DNA of 61,451 nucleotides from Bacteroidales bacterium (GCA_030532685.1 JAUNKN010000007.1:1-61451); one strand, 5' to 3'. Positions 9,275-19,455 are shown, numbered from the stretch's first letter. Program-made: numbers and translations. Notes: generated from the sequence alone by a model not told the origin.

Positions 9275-11416
9275 ATGAAAAGAAATAGCCTTTCCATCAA
9301 GACCCTTATGAACTATTGCGGTGCAATGGTTCTGGCCATTGGTTTGCTTTCTACAGTTCAAAGCTGTCAGGAAACCATCAATGAGGGTAACTTTGCAATT
9401 GCAAAGAATCCAACCATCGCAGAACATCTCTCTACTAATCCCGAGTATAGTAGCATCAAGGCTGTCTTTGACAAGGTGCGATTGGGCAATAAGAGCAATG
9501 CTTCTGTTTTGACTTCTGTGTTGGCTGCCCGTGGTAACTACACGATTTTTGCCCCTACGAACGAGGCTGTCGATAAATATCTCAAGAGTATCGGCAAGAA
9601 TAATGTATCAGAGCTTACCTACGAGCAAGCCCAGCTCATTGCTTACAGCTGTGTCATCGACAATGGAGCTGAAACCGCTTATACGCGCCCTGAATTCCCC
9701 CAAGAAGGTGGAGCTTTTGCCAAGACGGACTTGAGCGACCGCTCCATTACGTGCAAATTTGTTGCAGCCAATGTGGAGAAGAAAGAACCTGCTTATTACC
9801 TACTGAACGAAAAGGTAAAAGTTGTCGGTACTCAGGAAAAATTGAGCAATGGTTATCTTCACCCCGTAGAAACTGTGATCGCTCCTTCTAACGAAGGGAT
9901 AGCTGAATTGATTCAGGCAACTGAAAATATGCGCATCATGGGGGCACTTATTCGTGAAACCGGTTGGGCTGACAAACTTTCGGGCTTGCACTATGATCAA
10001 CAATATGAGAACGAGGAGCGCGACCAAATATGGCGTCTGCACCAGGTTTCTCCCTTCAATGTGGCGCAGCATCGCTATTTGTGCTACACGGGTTTTGTAG
10101 AAACAGATGACGTGTTCCAAAAAGAGTGGGGGATTCCTGCTCCGGTCTATGACGCTGCGACTAAGCAGGTGGCTAATTTCGCAGAGATTAAGGCTGCCCT
10201 CACGGCTAAGTGTGAAGCAATTTATGGTACTGAAGCTCAAGGAAACTTGGCGGATGAGGCTAATGCTGTGAACCGCTTTGTTGCTTATCACTTCTTGAAG
10301 GGTAAGATGGCGCATAACCAATTTGTACAACACTTTAATGAGTGGGGCTACAAGTATAAGGATATGAAGAATCCCCAGCAGTCCGAGTATTCCATTGATA
10401 TATGGGATTATTTTGTGACGGTGGGTTCTAAGCGAGCGCTCATGAAGATTACTCAAGATGCCAAGAATCGTAACATTTATATCAATCGTGTGTGCACCTA
10501 TAAGGTGAAGGAAAACTACGAGCAGGATCAAGTGTTGCGCGAAGGTATTCAAGTGCTTCCCGCCAATGTAGTAGGCGATAAAACTTACGACAATAACGCT
10601 AAGAACGGCTATTTCTTCCCCATCAATAAAATTTTGGTGATGGACCAAGAAACGGCTAAATTCTTGGGGAACGAGCGTATACGTTTTGACCTTACGACGA
10701 TGTTGCCCGAATTGCTTTCGTACGGCTGCCGTACTGATCGTAAATATACCTACTTCCCCAAGTTGACTTCTCCTCGTGAGGATGGAACTCGTGGCTACTT
10801 TGAGAATATCACCAACGAAAGCGAAGACACACGTTTGCTCTATCTCCACGCTTCGCACTATGGTGGAACAGGCTGGCGTGATTATCAAGGTGATGAGTTT
10901 ATGGTGGCAGGTGTTTATGACTTCGTTCTGAAACTTCCTCCTGTTCCCCTTGCTGGTACTTACGAAATACGTATGGGTATCACGAATAATGAACTTCGTG
11001 GTATGTGTCAGATTTATTTTGGAGATAGTCCTACGAATTTGACGCCTGCAGGTTTGCCTCTCGATATGCGTCAGCCTGCAGTAAACAATGATAATATCGG
11101 TTTCAAAGCAGATGGTAAAGATCCTGATGCCAATAATGAAATTGATAAGAACATGCGTAACCAGGGCTATATGAAATGTACCCAAATCTTCACGCAATGT
11201 GATGGAAAGGGTGATTCAAGTTGTCGCAACCTCGTAGGAGGTAACTACGCTTCTTTGCGTCGTATTATTACGACGGCTTATATGGAACCTGGAAAAACCT
11301 ATTATCTACGCTTTAAGAGCGCACTGGACAAGAGTGACTCGCAATTCTTCTCGGACTACTTTGAGATTGTACCTCGCAGTGTCTACAACGGAGAGGAAGC
11401 CGAAGATTTGTGGTAA
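9275..11416 (+). CDS. Fasciclin-domain lipoprotein with C-terminal extension
   Basis: A protein of 713 residues. The signal peptide ends in STVQSC, a likely lipidation site followed by QETINEGN. One clear FAS1 domain is at about residues 45-210 (VLTSVLAARGNYTIFAPTNE, then SNGYLHPVETVIAP), with a second probable FAS1 region to about residue 460. The C-terminal ~250 residues (for example GTYEIRMGITNNELRGMCQI) look like a separate beta-rich domain I cannot name. It begins 11 nt after the susD-like gene, so it belongs to that transporter group. The likely role is surface adhesion or ligand presentation to the SusCD complex. Confidence 0.82.
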   Translation: MKRNSLSIKTLMNYCGAMVLAIGLLSTVQSCQETINEGNFAIAKNPTIAEHLSTNPEYSSIKAVFDKVRLGNKSNASVLTSVLAARGNYTIFAPTNEAVDKYLKSIGKNNVSELTYEQAQLIAYSCVIDNGAETAYTRPEFPQEGGAFAKTDLSDRSITCKFVAANVEKKEPAYYLLNEKVKVVGTQEKLSNGYLHPVETVIAPSNEGIAELIQATENMRIMGALIRETGWADKLSGLHYDQQYENEERDQIWRLHQVSPFNVAQHRYLCYTGFVETDDVFQKEWGIPAPVYDAATKQVANFAEIKAALTAKCEAIYGTEAQGNLADEANAVNRFVAYHFLKGKMAHNQFVQHFNEWGYKYKDMKNPQQSEYSIDIWDYFVTVGSKRALMKITQDAKNRNIYINRVCTYKVKENYEQDQVLREGIQVLPANVVGDKTYDNNAKNGYFFPINKILVMDQETAKFLGNERIRFDLTTMLPELLSYGCRTDRKYTYFPKLTSPREDGTRGYFENITNESEDTRLLYLHASHYGGTGWRDYQGDEFMVAGVYDFVLKLPPVPLAGTYEIRMGITNNELRGMCQIYFGDSPTNLTPAGLPLDMRQPAVNNDNIGFKADGKDPDANNEIDKNMRNQGYMKCTQIFTQCDGKGDSSCRNLVGGNYASLRRIITTAYMEPGKTYYLRFKSALDKSDSQFFSDYFEIVPRSVYNGEEAEDLW

Positions 11417-11552
11417 ATCATTTGCTTAATGACGAGTTTAGAACAGTATCATCGTGACTTTCTAATTTTCAAATACAGGTTTCTATATGCCTGTTTTGAA
11501 TGATTGCCAACGATGAATGATGATTTTCGTCATTGAGTTTTAAGAATATCTC

Positions 11553-11587
11553 TGCACTACCTTTCTCCGTAACGAGAAGGTAGTGCA
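11553..11587 (+). terminator. Strong hairpin between two fasciclin genes
   Basis: TGCACTACCTTTCTC (11553-11567) pairs with GAGAAGGTAGTGCA (11574-11587), with one bulged T, and flanking TATCTC / GAGATA can lengthen the stem. No T-tract follows, and the next start codon lies about 38 nt downstream. It may be a partial terminator, a processing site or an mRNA-stability element that separates the first transporter group from the second. Confidence 0.6.
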
Positions 11588-11625
11588 AGGAGATAGCTTT
11601 TACTTCTGAAATAAAAACAGCAAAT

Positions 11626-13542
11626 ATGAAGAATATACTCGGTCAATGGCTGTCGCGCTGTGCGTTCGGCTTTGCTGCTTTGCTCTTGGCAACCGCTTGT
11701 ACGGATGACCATTTTGAGGTGAAGCAGTGGGCTGGTGGCGACAAGTCGCTTTGGGAAAATATAGAAGGCAACGCAGAACTGAGCGATTTTGCCGCGATTC
11801 TCAAACGCACGAAAGTGATGAAGGACGAGAACGATAAGTCCGCCTCTTTGCTTGCAAGCGAATTGCTTCACCAACCTCAAAGTTTTACGATTTGGGCACC
11901 ACTCAATGGAACCTATAATGCCAAAGCGTGGACGGATAAGCTGGATGAAGCAGAGATGCTCCGTAAGGAGGGTACCAACGCTTCACGTTCAGCTGCCCAA
12001 CGAAAGGAATGGGAGGTTTGGCATCAATTAGTTTCTAACCACCTTGCTCGCTTTAATTACGAAGGGATAGCTGCTAACAGTTATGTGCAGTTGCTCAATA
12101 GCAAGAAAAGCCTGCTCAATCCTCAGAGCTTTAATGGTGTCGCCTTGGCCGAAGGGCAAGTACATGCCAATAATGGCTCTTTGCATTTGCTCAAAGGACA
12201 ATCTCCTTTTGCGCATAATATCTACGATTATATTTTTGCGAAGGAGAGTACTTCTGAATTGGCTACCTATTTGAGCAATCCTCTCATTGCAAAGGAGGAT
12301 ACCGCTTGGAATCGCATGACTCCAGGTACGGTGAATGAATACGGAAAAATGGTGTACATTGATACACTCTTTAATCGTTATAATTTGCTCATTAATTCTT
12401 CAGGAGCATCTGTGCGCCATGAGGACTCTACTTACGTAGCCTTTATTCCTAGCAACAAGGCTTGGGAACAGGCTTTGGAAAAGATGAGTAAAATTTATAA
12501 GTATGGTAGTAGCTACAATTACAGCTGGGCTACTGGCTCTAACTTTCAGCAAACAGGAGCTTCTGCTTATAAACTCTCGACTAAAGTTCCTGGACAAACT
12601 TATACGCTTCGTGACTCCTTGCAGCGTTACAATAGTCGTGCTGACATTATTGAATCCATGTTTTTTGCGCCTTACATGATAGAGAATGGTGCTGTTATGG
12701 ACTCTGCTACTCTTATTAGCTATGTGATGCATGCCGATTCGCTTAAGTCAACGAATCGCGTGATATTCTACAATCCTGCTGCGAAGCCTGATGCTAAGAA
12801 TGCGACACTAAACCCTGCCTTACAAGGTTTGACGCCTTATCGCGCCTCCAACGGATATGTGTTCGAACTTGCCAATTATGCGTTTGACCCTGCATACAGT
12901 TTCTTGAAGCGCGACCAGTATGATTTGGCAAAGTCTCCCATGTATTACGTGGCCACAACGAACAATGTTTCTTCCCAATATGGTATGACCATCACTCTGA
13001 GCGAGTTTAACCACAATAAGTATCGTGAGAAGACCGATGAAAATGGCAATCCCGTGCTTGATGAGCAAGGAAAGCCTGTTTATGTTGGAGTTCAGGGGAC
13101 TATCGAGGGTAATAAGTACGTTCGTTTTGAAAACAACACTCAAAACAAGGAAGCAACTATAGATTTGCGTTTGCCTCGTGTATATAGCGCAGCTTATACT
13201 CTTAAGTTGATCGTTGCTCCTGCACAAATCAATACGGACTTTGTTCCTCCAACAACGACAGAGCATCAGTTGCTCAAGTTCCGTGCTCAAGTTATTTACG
13301 ACGATAACTCGACAGGTGCACGTGTTGAGATTGATGAACGAAAAGGACAATTTGATCCCAATAAAATCAATACAATTCAGCTTTGGGACCAGTTCGAATT
13401 TAAGAAGTGCTACGCAGGTTTGCCCGCAGACAAAGAATCTTTCCCACGTTTGCGCTTGACGCTTCTTCCCCAAGGGCCTACCAATAATTGTAAAGAGCTT
13501 AATATCGTAGCCCTTATCGTCGAACCTTATCGCGGCCAATAA
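11626..13542 (+). CDS. Fasciclin-like surface lipoprotein
   Basis: A protein of 638 residues with lipobox LLLATAC followed by TDDHFE, an acidic mature end typical of exported lipoproteins. FAS1-like features include FAAILKRTKVM, then QSFTIWAPLNGTYNAKAW (about residues 84-105), and a second unit with STYVAFIPSNKAWEQALEKM near residue 270. The C-terminal ~180 residues contain beta-rich sequence (AAYTLKLIVAPAQINTDF) and may be a distinct domain. It is followed 18 nt later by the second susC-like gene. The role is inferred to be an accessory surface protein of that transporter. Confidence 0.8.
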   Translation: MKNILGQWLSRCAFGFAALLLATACTDDHFEVKQWAGGDKSLWENIEGNAELSDFAAILKRTKVMKDENDKSASLLASELLHQPQSFTIWAPLNGTYNAKAWTDKLDEAEMLRKEGTNASRSAAQRKEWEVWHQLVSNHLARFNYEGIAANSYVQLLNSKKSLLNPQSFNGVALAEGQVHANNGSLHLLKGQSPFAHNIYDYIFAKESTSELATYLSNPLIAKEDTAWNRMTPGTVNEYGKMVYIDTLFNRYNLLINSSGASVRHEDSTYVAFIPSNKAWEQALEKMSKIYKYGSSYNYSWATGSNFQQTGASAYKLSTKVPGQTYTLRDSLQRYNSRADIIESMFFAPYMIENGAVMDSATLISYVMHADSLKSTNRVIFYNPAAKPDAKNATLNPALQGLTPYRASNGYVFELANYAFDPAYSFLKRDQYDLAKSPMYYVATTNNVSSQYGMTITLSEFNHNKYREKTDENGNPVLDEQGKPVYVGVQGTIEGNKYVRFENNTQNKEATIDLRLPRVYSAAYTLKLIVAPAQINTDFVPPTTTEHQLLKFRAQVIYDDNSTGARVEIDERKGQFDPNKINTIQLWDQFEFKKCYAGLPADKESFPRLRLTLLPQGPTNNCKELNIVALIVEPYRGQ

Positions 13543-13560
13543 GCCGTCATTTCCAAACAA

Positions 13561-16500
13561 ATGATGATTATGAAGATTGACAATCGTAATAATATGATGA
13601 GTGCTGCGCTGCGCTGTGGGTTGAGCCTATTTGTACTCTCTGGAACTTGTGTGCTGAATGTTCAGGCACAGGATATGGAGGACGGAGAGGCTGTGACAAC
13701 TCCTAAAAAGACTGTGGTACAACCGAAGCGATCCACCTACTCCATGAAGGAAATTAAGGGTGTGGTTTACGATGCTGCTACCAAGACTCCAATAGTAGGT
13801 GTACGCGTTCAGGCCTTAAACAATCGTTTTTATACAGCTCTGACTAATGAAGCTGGAGCTTACACGATAAGTGTACCGACTCACGTCACGGCTCTTTACA
13901 TTGCAACTGAAGGCTATAACGGTGTGCAGCTTGGCTTGCGTGACCAACAGTCTGTGGATGCATATCTGTTTAGTGACAATGTGAAGCCCTTGTATGCCAA
14001 TGGTACTCAGGTATTGCAAACTTCGACACTGACTCCTAAGACAACGAGTGCCGTAACGCTTGAAAATGATGTTGAAAATACACTCAATTCAACCGTACGT
14101 ACCATCAATCGTGGAGGACTCCCTGCTCAAGGAGCTGCGATGTTCATCAATGGTCTGAACTCACTCAATGCAAATGCTCAACCTCTCGTTGTAGTGGATG
14201 GGGTTATTTGGGATATGCAGTACGACCGTGGAACGATTCACGAAGGTTTCTTCAACAATGTGTTTAATCTTATTGATGTTGAAGATATTGACAACATAGA
14301 AGTGCTCCGTAATGGAACGGCTCTTTATGGCTCTGAAGGTGCCAATGGTGTGCTGAATATTACTACCAAGCGTGGAAAATCTTTGGCTACTCGTATCAAC
14401 ATTCGAGCTTATGGAGGGGTCGAGATGATGCCAAAGGGAACTTCTGTGATGAATGCCAACCAGTATCGCAATTATCTCACGGAATTCCTCGGTACTACCG
14501 CTGATGTAAAGGATTTAGCGTCTTCGATGAATATTCCTTTCCTCAATGAGGATAAGAACTATCTCTACTACAAGCAGTATCACAACGAAACAGACTGGCA
14601 GAAGGATTTGTACCAGACTGCTATGACTCAGAACTACCGTGTAGGAGTACAAGGTGGTGATGATATTGCAATGTATAACCTCTCGCTTGGATTTACTCAG
14701 GGAGAAGCAACAGCCAAGAACAACGATTTCAATCGCTTGAATATCCGCTTTAACACCGATATTCACCTGGCCAATAACTTTACTTCTCAATTGGACATTG
14801 CTTACGTACGTAATGCCTACAATCTTCGCGACAATGGATGGGCACAAAGTTATGCCAAGAAGAATATTTCTTCTCCCAATGTGTTGGGAACGATTCAGTC
14901 GCCTTTTGTCGACCCTTATGCCTATTATGTGGCTTATCTGGGGAACAACCGCTTAGGAATGGAGCATACAGATAAGGTATTGGCTGGTATGAACTATTTG
15001 GTCAACCCCTCTCTTCCTGCTTACGATCGTAGCAACCAGGCCGCTAATCCCTTCCTCTTCGCTGCAAACTTTGGCTACGAAGGGTTGGCCAATCCTTATT
15101 GGATTCTCAAGAACGGACACGGTGAGAATAAGAACTATCAAGAGCAAACTCAGTTTTTGCTGAATGTTGCGCCTAAGTACCAGTTCAATCCTTACCTTTC
15201 TATAAGCAACCGCTTCTCTTACGTCCTCAATCGTAGCAATGAGAAGTATTTTATGCCCAAGAGTGGTACTCCCCTCAAAGCTGTTGAAGGCTTGGGAAAT
15301 GTGCAGAGTGTGATTCGTTCACAGTTTGGTAAGGAAACTGCTTTGTTCAACGATTTCCGTATCAATTGGAAACGCAACTATGGTGCTCACGATTGGAATC
15401 TCTTCGGAGGTTTCCGTTTAGGTTCTTATAGCTACAGCAGCAGCAATGTCGGAGGTTACAACAATGACAACGACAAGATGCCTAACTTAGCTTACTCTTT
15501 GCAGTATTTGAGTTATGGTGGTGTCAATGACCGCTGGATCAACCTCAGCTATTATGCCAATGTTGACTACAATTACAAGAACCGCTATTTCCTTAAGCTT
15601 ATCACCAGCGCAGAAGCATCCTCACGTTTTGGTAAGTTAGCCGAAAGCGGTATCAAGGTTGCAGGTGTGAAGTGGGGCTTGTTCCCCTCTGTTCAAGGAG
15701 CTTGGGTTGTGAGCAATGAAAAATGGTTTAGCCCCTCCTTCATCGACTATCTGAAAATCTCAGGTGGCTATGAAGCTAGTGGCAATGACAATGTCGACTA
15801 CTACGCAGCCCGCACCTATTTCCACAACATTAAGTTCATGGATCGTGCCACTTCTTTGGAGTTAGCCAATATCCAGAATCCTAAGATTCAGTGGGAAAGG
15901 ACTCATCGTTTCAATCTCGGTGCACAAATCAATTTGCTGAACAACCGAGTTTCGTTGGGTGTAGATATTTATCGTTCGTTGACGACCAATCTGCTGACGC
16001 GTAAGACCGTGAGTGATATCACTGGCCTTGCCCAAATGTTGTCCAATGAAGGAGAAATGGCCAATACGGGCTTTAATGTAATGCTCAATACTGTGCTTGT
16101 TAATTCCAAGAACTGGAAATGGCAGTTGGGAGCAACGGTAGGGCATTACAAGAACGAGATAACAGCTCTGCCTAGTACTTCCAATAATCGCATTGAGACC
16201 TATCGTCTGGATGCTAAGGGAAACAAGATTCTGGATAGCAAGCAAATTATCCACGGCTACACCAATTCCATCTATGGTGATAAGAACATTCTTACCACAG
16301 TAGGCCAAGCTGCAGGAGTATTCTATGGTTATCAAACGGCAGGAGTATTCTCTACTACAGCCGAAGCTAAGGCGGCAGGCCTGAAATATCCTACGGGACT
16401 TTCTTCTCAGCCCTCACGCGATTTTAAGGCTGGAGATATTCACTTTGTCGATCAGAATGGTGATGGCTGGATTAGCGAAGCAGACATGGTGGTCATCGGC

Positions 16501-17007
16501 GATCCCAACCCCGATTTCTTTGGCAATATTTTCACCACTCTCTCCTGGAAACGTTTCACGCTCGATGTGAGTTTGAAGTATTCTCTGGGTGGCGACATTT
16601 ACAACTATAATCGTCGTCAGTTGGAAAGTGCCAATAACATTTGGAATCAGACAACTGCCATTGTGAATCGCTGGCGTTATGAAGGGCAGCAGACCGAAGT
16701 TCCTCGTGCAATGGCTGCTTCTTCTACACAGTGGGTGAACAATGAACGTTTCTCCGATCGTTGGATAGAGGATGGCTCATATCTTAAGCTCAAGAAAGTA
16801 CGCCTCACTTATGAGTTGCCCGTCAATCTTTCATGGTTGCAAGGCATTTCTCTTTGGGGCGAAGCCAACAATGTTGTAACGTTGAGTAAGTATCTTGGTG
16901 CCGATCCTGAAGTTTCAGTGGGCAATGCTGTCCTGATGCAAGGTATCGATGCTGGATTCTTACCTCAAAATCGCAACTTTAACCTTGGTGTGACTATCAA
17001 CCTCTAA
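13561..17007 (+). CDS. SusC/RagA-like TonB-dependent transporter, second copy
   Basis: A protein of 1148 residues. The signal peptide ends near VQAQDM; a ~35-residue linker precedes a carboxypeptidase-regulatory-like domain (about residues 62-140; IKGVVYDAATKTPIVGVRV). The plug domain is at about 170-290 (GGLPAQGAAMFINGLNSLNA, QPLVVVDGVIWD, ALYGSEGANGVLNITTKRG) and a barrel follows to a terminal NLGVTINL. An EF-hand-like loop, DQNGDGWISEADM, lies near residue 961. No STN domain is present. It is clearly diverged from the first SusC of the locus, so the two pairs probably recognise different ligands or different parts of one ligand. Alternative starts at 13570 and 13594 are possible. Confidence 0.93.
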   Translation: MMIMKIDNRNNMMSAALRCGLSLFVLSGTCVLNVQAQDMEDGEAVTTPKKTVVQPKRSTYSMKEIKGVVYDAATKTPIVGVRVQALNNRFYTALTNEAGAYTISVPTHVTALYIATEGYNGVQLGLRDQQSVDAYLFSDNVKPLYANGTQVLQTSTLTPKTTSAVTLENDVENTLNSTVRTINRGGLPAQGAAMFINGLNSLNANAQPLVVVDGVIWDMQYDRGTIHEGFFNNVFNLIDVEDIDNIEVLRNGTALYGSEGANGVLNITTKRGKSLATRINIRAYGGVEMMPKGTSVMNANQYRNYLTEFLGTTADVKDLASSMNIPFLNEDKNYLYYKQYHNETDWQKDLYQTAMTQNYRVGVQGGDDIAMYNLSLGFTQGEATAKNNDFNRLNIRFNTDIHLANNFTSQLDIAYVRNAYNLRDNGWAQSYAKKNISSPNVLGTIQSPFVDPYAYYVAYLGNNRLGMEHTDKVLAGMNYLVNPSLPAYDRSNQAANPFLFAANFGYEGLANPYWILKNGHGENKNYQEQTQFLLNVAPKYQFNPYLSISNRFSYVLNRSNEKYFMPKSGTPLKAVEGLGNVQSVIRSQFGKETALFNDFRINWKRNYGAHDWNLFGGFRLGSYSYSSSNVGGYNNDNDKMPNLAYSLQYLSYGGVNDRWINLSYYANVDYNYKNRYFLKLITSAEASSRFGKLAESGIKVAGVKWGLFPSVQGAWVVSNEKWFSPSFIDYLKISGGYEASGNDNVDYYAARTYFHNIKFMDRATSLELANIQNPKIQWERTHRFNLGAQINLLNNRVSLGVDIYRSLTTNLLTRKTVSDITGLAQMLSNEGEMANTGFNVMLNTVLVNSKNWKWQLGATVGHYKNEITALPSTSNNRIETYRLDAKGNKILDSKQIIHGYTNSIYGDKNILTTVGQAAGVFYGYQTAGVFSTTAEAKAAGLKYPTGLSSQPSRDFKAGDIHFVDQNGDGWISEADMVVIGDPNPDFFGNIFTTLSWKRFTLDVSLKYSLGGDIYNYNRRQLESANNIWNQTTAIVNRWRYEGQQTEVPRAMAASSTQWVNNERFSDRWIEDGSYLKLKKVRLTYELPVNLSWLQGISLWGEANNVVTLSKYLGADPEVSVGNAVLMQGIDAGFLPQNRNFNLGVTINL

Positions 17008-17055
17008 CCTGTTTCCTTTTCGATATTGGAAGAGAATATCTCTTCGAGTTTCTTC

Positions 17056-17101
17056 CCTCTTTTCTCTCGGATGCTTCCATAGGAGCACCGAGAGATAGAG
17101 G
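17056..17101 (+). terminator. Hairpin between second susC-like and susD-like genes
   Basis: CTCTCGGATGCT (17064-17075) pairs with AGCACCGAGAG (17084-17094) with one bulge, and outer CCTCT / AGAGG extends the stem to 17056-17101. It lies in the 142-nt gap before the SusD-like gene. No T-tract follows. It is a candidate attenuator or processing signal setting the SusC:SusD ratio. Confidence 0.55.
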
Positions 17102-17149
17102 AGAAAGAATCGAAAGTTCCTCTTTCTCATATCATCAATCACTGCAACC

Positions 17150-19429
17150 ATGAAGAAATCAATTCTTTCTCTGTTTTTTGCCCTCATCGGCATTAGCAGC
17201 CTAACCACTTCGTGCGAAGATATGCTCACGCCCGACTTGGATCGCTATGCCACTGAATTTACAGGCAAAGACACTGTGAACTTCTATCTGGGCATTGTGC
17301 GCAATCTGCAAGGTATGGTTGAGCAAAATGTTCTTCTGGGCGAGTTGCGTGGCGATCTCGTAGCTCCCACTGAATACGTGTCAGATTCCATCAATCAAAT
17401 CATCAATTTTGATTATACCAACCTTGAGGATGGTAAGAGTCTGCTGCTCAATCGTGCGGCCTACTATAAGGTCATCAATCAGTGCAATTTCTATTTGGCC
17501 AAAGCCGACTCTATGGCCATTAAGAACAATAACTACTATATGCGTCGCGAGCTGGCGCAAGTACAGCTCATTCGCGCTTGGACCTATTTACAATTAGTTC
17601 AAAACTATGGTAGTGTTCCCTTCATTGTCGCCCCTGTAGACAACTCCAATACAGGTTGGGAAACCAATCCTCCTTTGGGCATGGTAAACAACGACAATTT
17701 GCTCCAAAAACTCGAAGAGCATGGTGGTCTGAAGCAGGCCTACGCCTATAGCGAAACCTTGGGCTATCCTTCTTATGGAGAGTTCAACAATGGTGTAAGT
17801 AAGATCAATCACAAGTATATTATCTTCAATGCCAATCTCGTTTATGGCGATCTCTACCTGCATACCGCTAAAACACGCGAAGATTATGAGCGTGCGGCCC
17901 ACTACTACCATCGCTATTTGGACCGCGATTGTGTAGATTATGTAGCAGGAACAGCTACGGCTTTTCGCGTTCAGGAAGGTGCAGAGGAAAAATATCATGC
18001 CGCCACTTATGACTGGCTCTCGGGCTTGAGTTATGGCATTTCGAGTACCCCTACCTCTATCCGTTCCATGATTCCTTCGGCTTCCAACTCTTTCTTTGGA
18101 CAGATGCTCACACGCATTCCTCAAATCTATGGATTTGACGCTACATCGAGCAATAGCAGCACAACGACTATCCAGAAAGATCAAAGTGGTAAGGAGGTTA
18201 ATAAGACCACAACAACTGGTCGTATCAATCTTGTTCCCAACTATCGCAACCGTCAAGTAGAGCCTTCTTTGGCTTACACCAATTTGAGCGAAAGCCAAGA
18301 TTTTGTTTATAACGAAATCGATTTTTCGGGTAAGCAGACGAATATCAAATATCTGCCTTTAGGCGACCAGCGCATGTATGCTGCTGCTCCTCTCATTCAA
18401 ACAGAGGTGGGGCGTCTTCGCTTCATCCAGAAATTTGGTGCATCGTCCAGTCTCCTCAGCTCTCGTTCTGTAGGCTCTGTTTCTACCAGCTTTGCTTTCC
18501 GTTACGGTATCCCCCTCTACACGACGCGTCAAGTTTATTTGCGCTATGCCGAGGCTATCAATCGTGCCGGTTTCCCCCGTCACGCATTTGCTGTGATTCG
18601 TGATGGACTTAGTCCCGAATCGCTCCCCACTCTCGAGAGTGCTACGGTTCGCGATACGATATGGAAAGATCCAGTCAAGAAGGACGATATCGACAGTATT
18701 TATGTTATTACAGGATTGAAGGCATTCAACATTAGCGAAGGGGCCAACTACATTAGCTATGCCGAGCTTTCTCGTGCAGCAACGAAGCCTTTCCTTAACT
18801 TCAAAGAATTTGAAACGAAGCCTAATCAGGGTACTCGTGTTGTAGGTACTACAGCTAATAGCTTGACCACTTCCTATCGTATGCTTCGTGGCTACACCGA
18901 TGCCGACAGCCTCTTTACTTATGTGAGAGTTGTAGATGCTCGCAATGCCCAAGAAGCTTCTCGTAAGAGACAGCCCACTCCCCCCTCGTTCTTCACAGAG
19001 GAAGAACACAAGACGGGTCAAGAACCCGTGGGCTTCCATTATGAAAAGGGTGAAGCTACTGAAGAAACCGTAAGTTTCAAGAATGCTGAAGGTGGTTTGG
19101 TCGATGATAAGTGCATTGTTCAGAAAATCACCGCGACCGCAATTCTTCCCCCTCCCGCTAGCGACGATGAAATAGCTATCGTTGAGACGATTATCGCCGA
19201 TGAATTGGCCTTGGAAACAGCTTTCGATGGTTGTCGTTATTATGACCTGATGCGTATCGCTCGTCACCGCAACGCTGCTGGTCAGGATGGCAATAGTTGG
19301 TTGGCTTGGCTCATATCTCGCCGTTCAGAAGATTTCAAGCCCTATGAGCAGCCCACGAAAGTAGGTAGGCTGTTTGACTTCCTCAAGGACGAGAAAAACT
19401 GGTATTTACCTGCTCCCAAGAACGACTAA
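17150..19429 (+). CDS. SusD/RagB-like lipoprotein, second copy
   Basis: A protein of 759 residues, longer than most SusD proteins. The lipobox LTTSC is followed by EDMLTPDLDRYA, the typical SusD mature end. TPR-like helices are at about residues 90-160 (AAYYKVINQCNFYLAKAD, AQVQLIRAWTYLQLVQNYG). A Ser/Thr/Asn-rich insertion lies around residues 330-360 (SSNSSTTTIQKDQSGKEVNK). The C-terminal region keeps ELALETAFDGCRYYDLMRIA, equivalent to the ExAFEGxRWxDLxR motif. It is the partner of the upstream susC-like gene despite the hairpin-bearing 142-nt gap, and it is the last gene of the locus. Confidence 0.92.
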   Translation: MKKSILSLFFALIGISSLTTSCEDMLTPDLDRYATEFTGKDTVNFYLGIVRNLQGMVEQNVLLGELRGDLVAPTEYVSDSINQIINFDYTNLEDGKSLLLNRAAYYKVINQCNFYLAKADSMAIKNNNYYMRRELAQVQLIRAWTYLQLVQNYGSVPFIVAPVDNSNTGWETNPPLGMVNNDNLLQKLEEHGGLKQAYAYSETLGYPSYGEFNNGVSKINHKYIIFNANLVYGDLYLHTAKTREDYERAAHYYHRYLDRDCVDYVAGTATAFRVQEGAEEKYHAATYDWLSGLSYGISSTPTSIRSMIPSASNSFFGQMLTRIPQIYGFDATSSNSSTTTIQKDQSGKEVNKTTTTGRINLVPNYRNRQVEPSLAYTNLSESQDFVYNEIDFSGKQTNIKYLPLGDQRMYAAAPLIQTEVGRLRFIQKFGASSSLLSSRSVGSVSTSFAFRYGIPLYTTRQVYLRYAEAINRAGFPRHAFAVIRDGLSPESLPTLESATVRDTIWKDPVKKDDIDSIYVITGLKAFNISEGANYISYAELSRAATKPFLNFKEFETKPNQGTRVVGTTANSLTTSYRMLRGYTDADSLFTYVRVVDARNAQEASRKRQPTPPSFFTEEEHKTGQEPVGFHYEKGEATEETVSFKNAEGGLVDDKCIVQKITATAILPPPASDDEIAIVETIIADELALETAFDGCRYYDLMRIARHRNAAGQDGNSWLAWLISRRSEDFKPYEQPTKVGRLFDFLKDEKNWYLPAPKND

Positions 19430-19455
19430 TAGTCGTCTAACGTTCTTATTTAGCA

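Noticed and set aside
696-19429. Calling the SusCD locus a polysaccharide utilisation locus
   Set aside because: No glycan-degrading enzyme or sensor/regulator is found in or near it, so a glycan substrate cannot be assumed.
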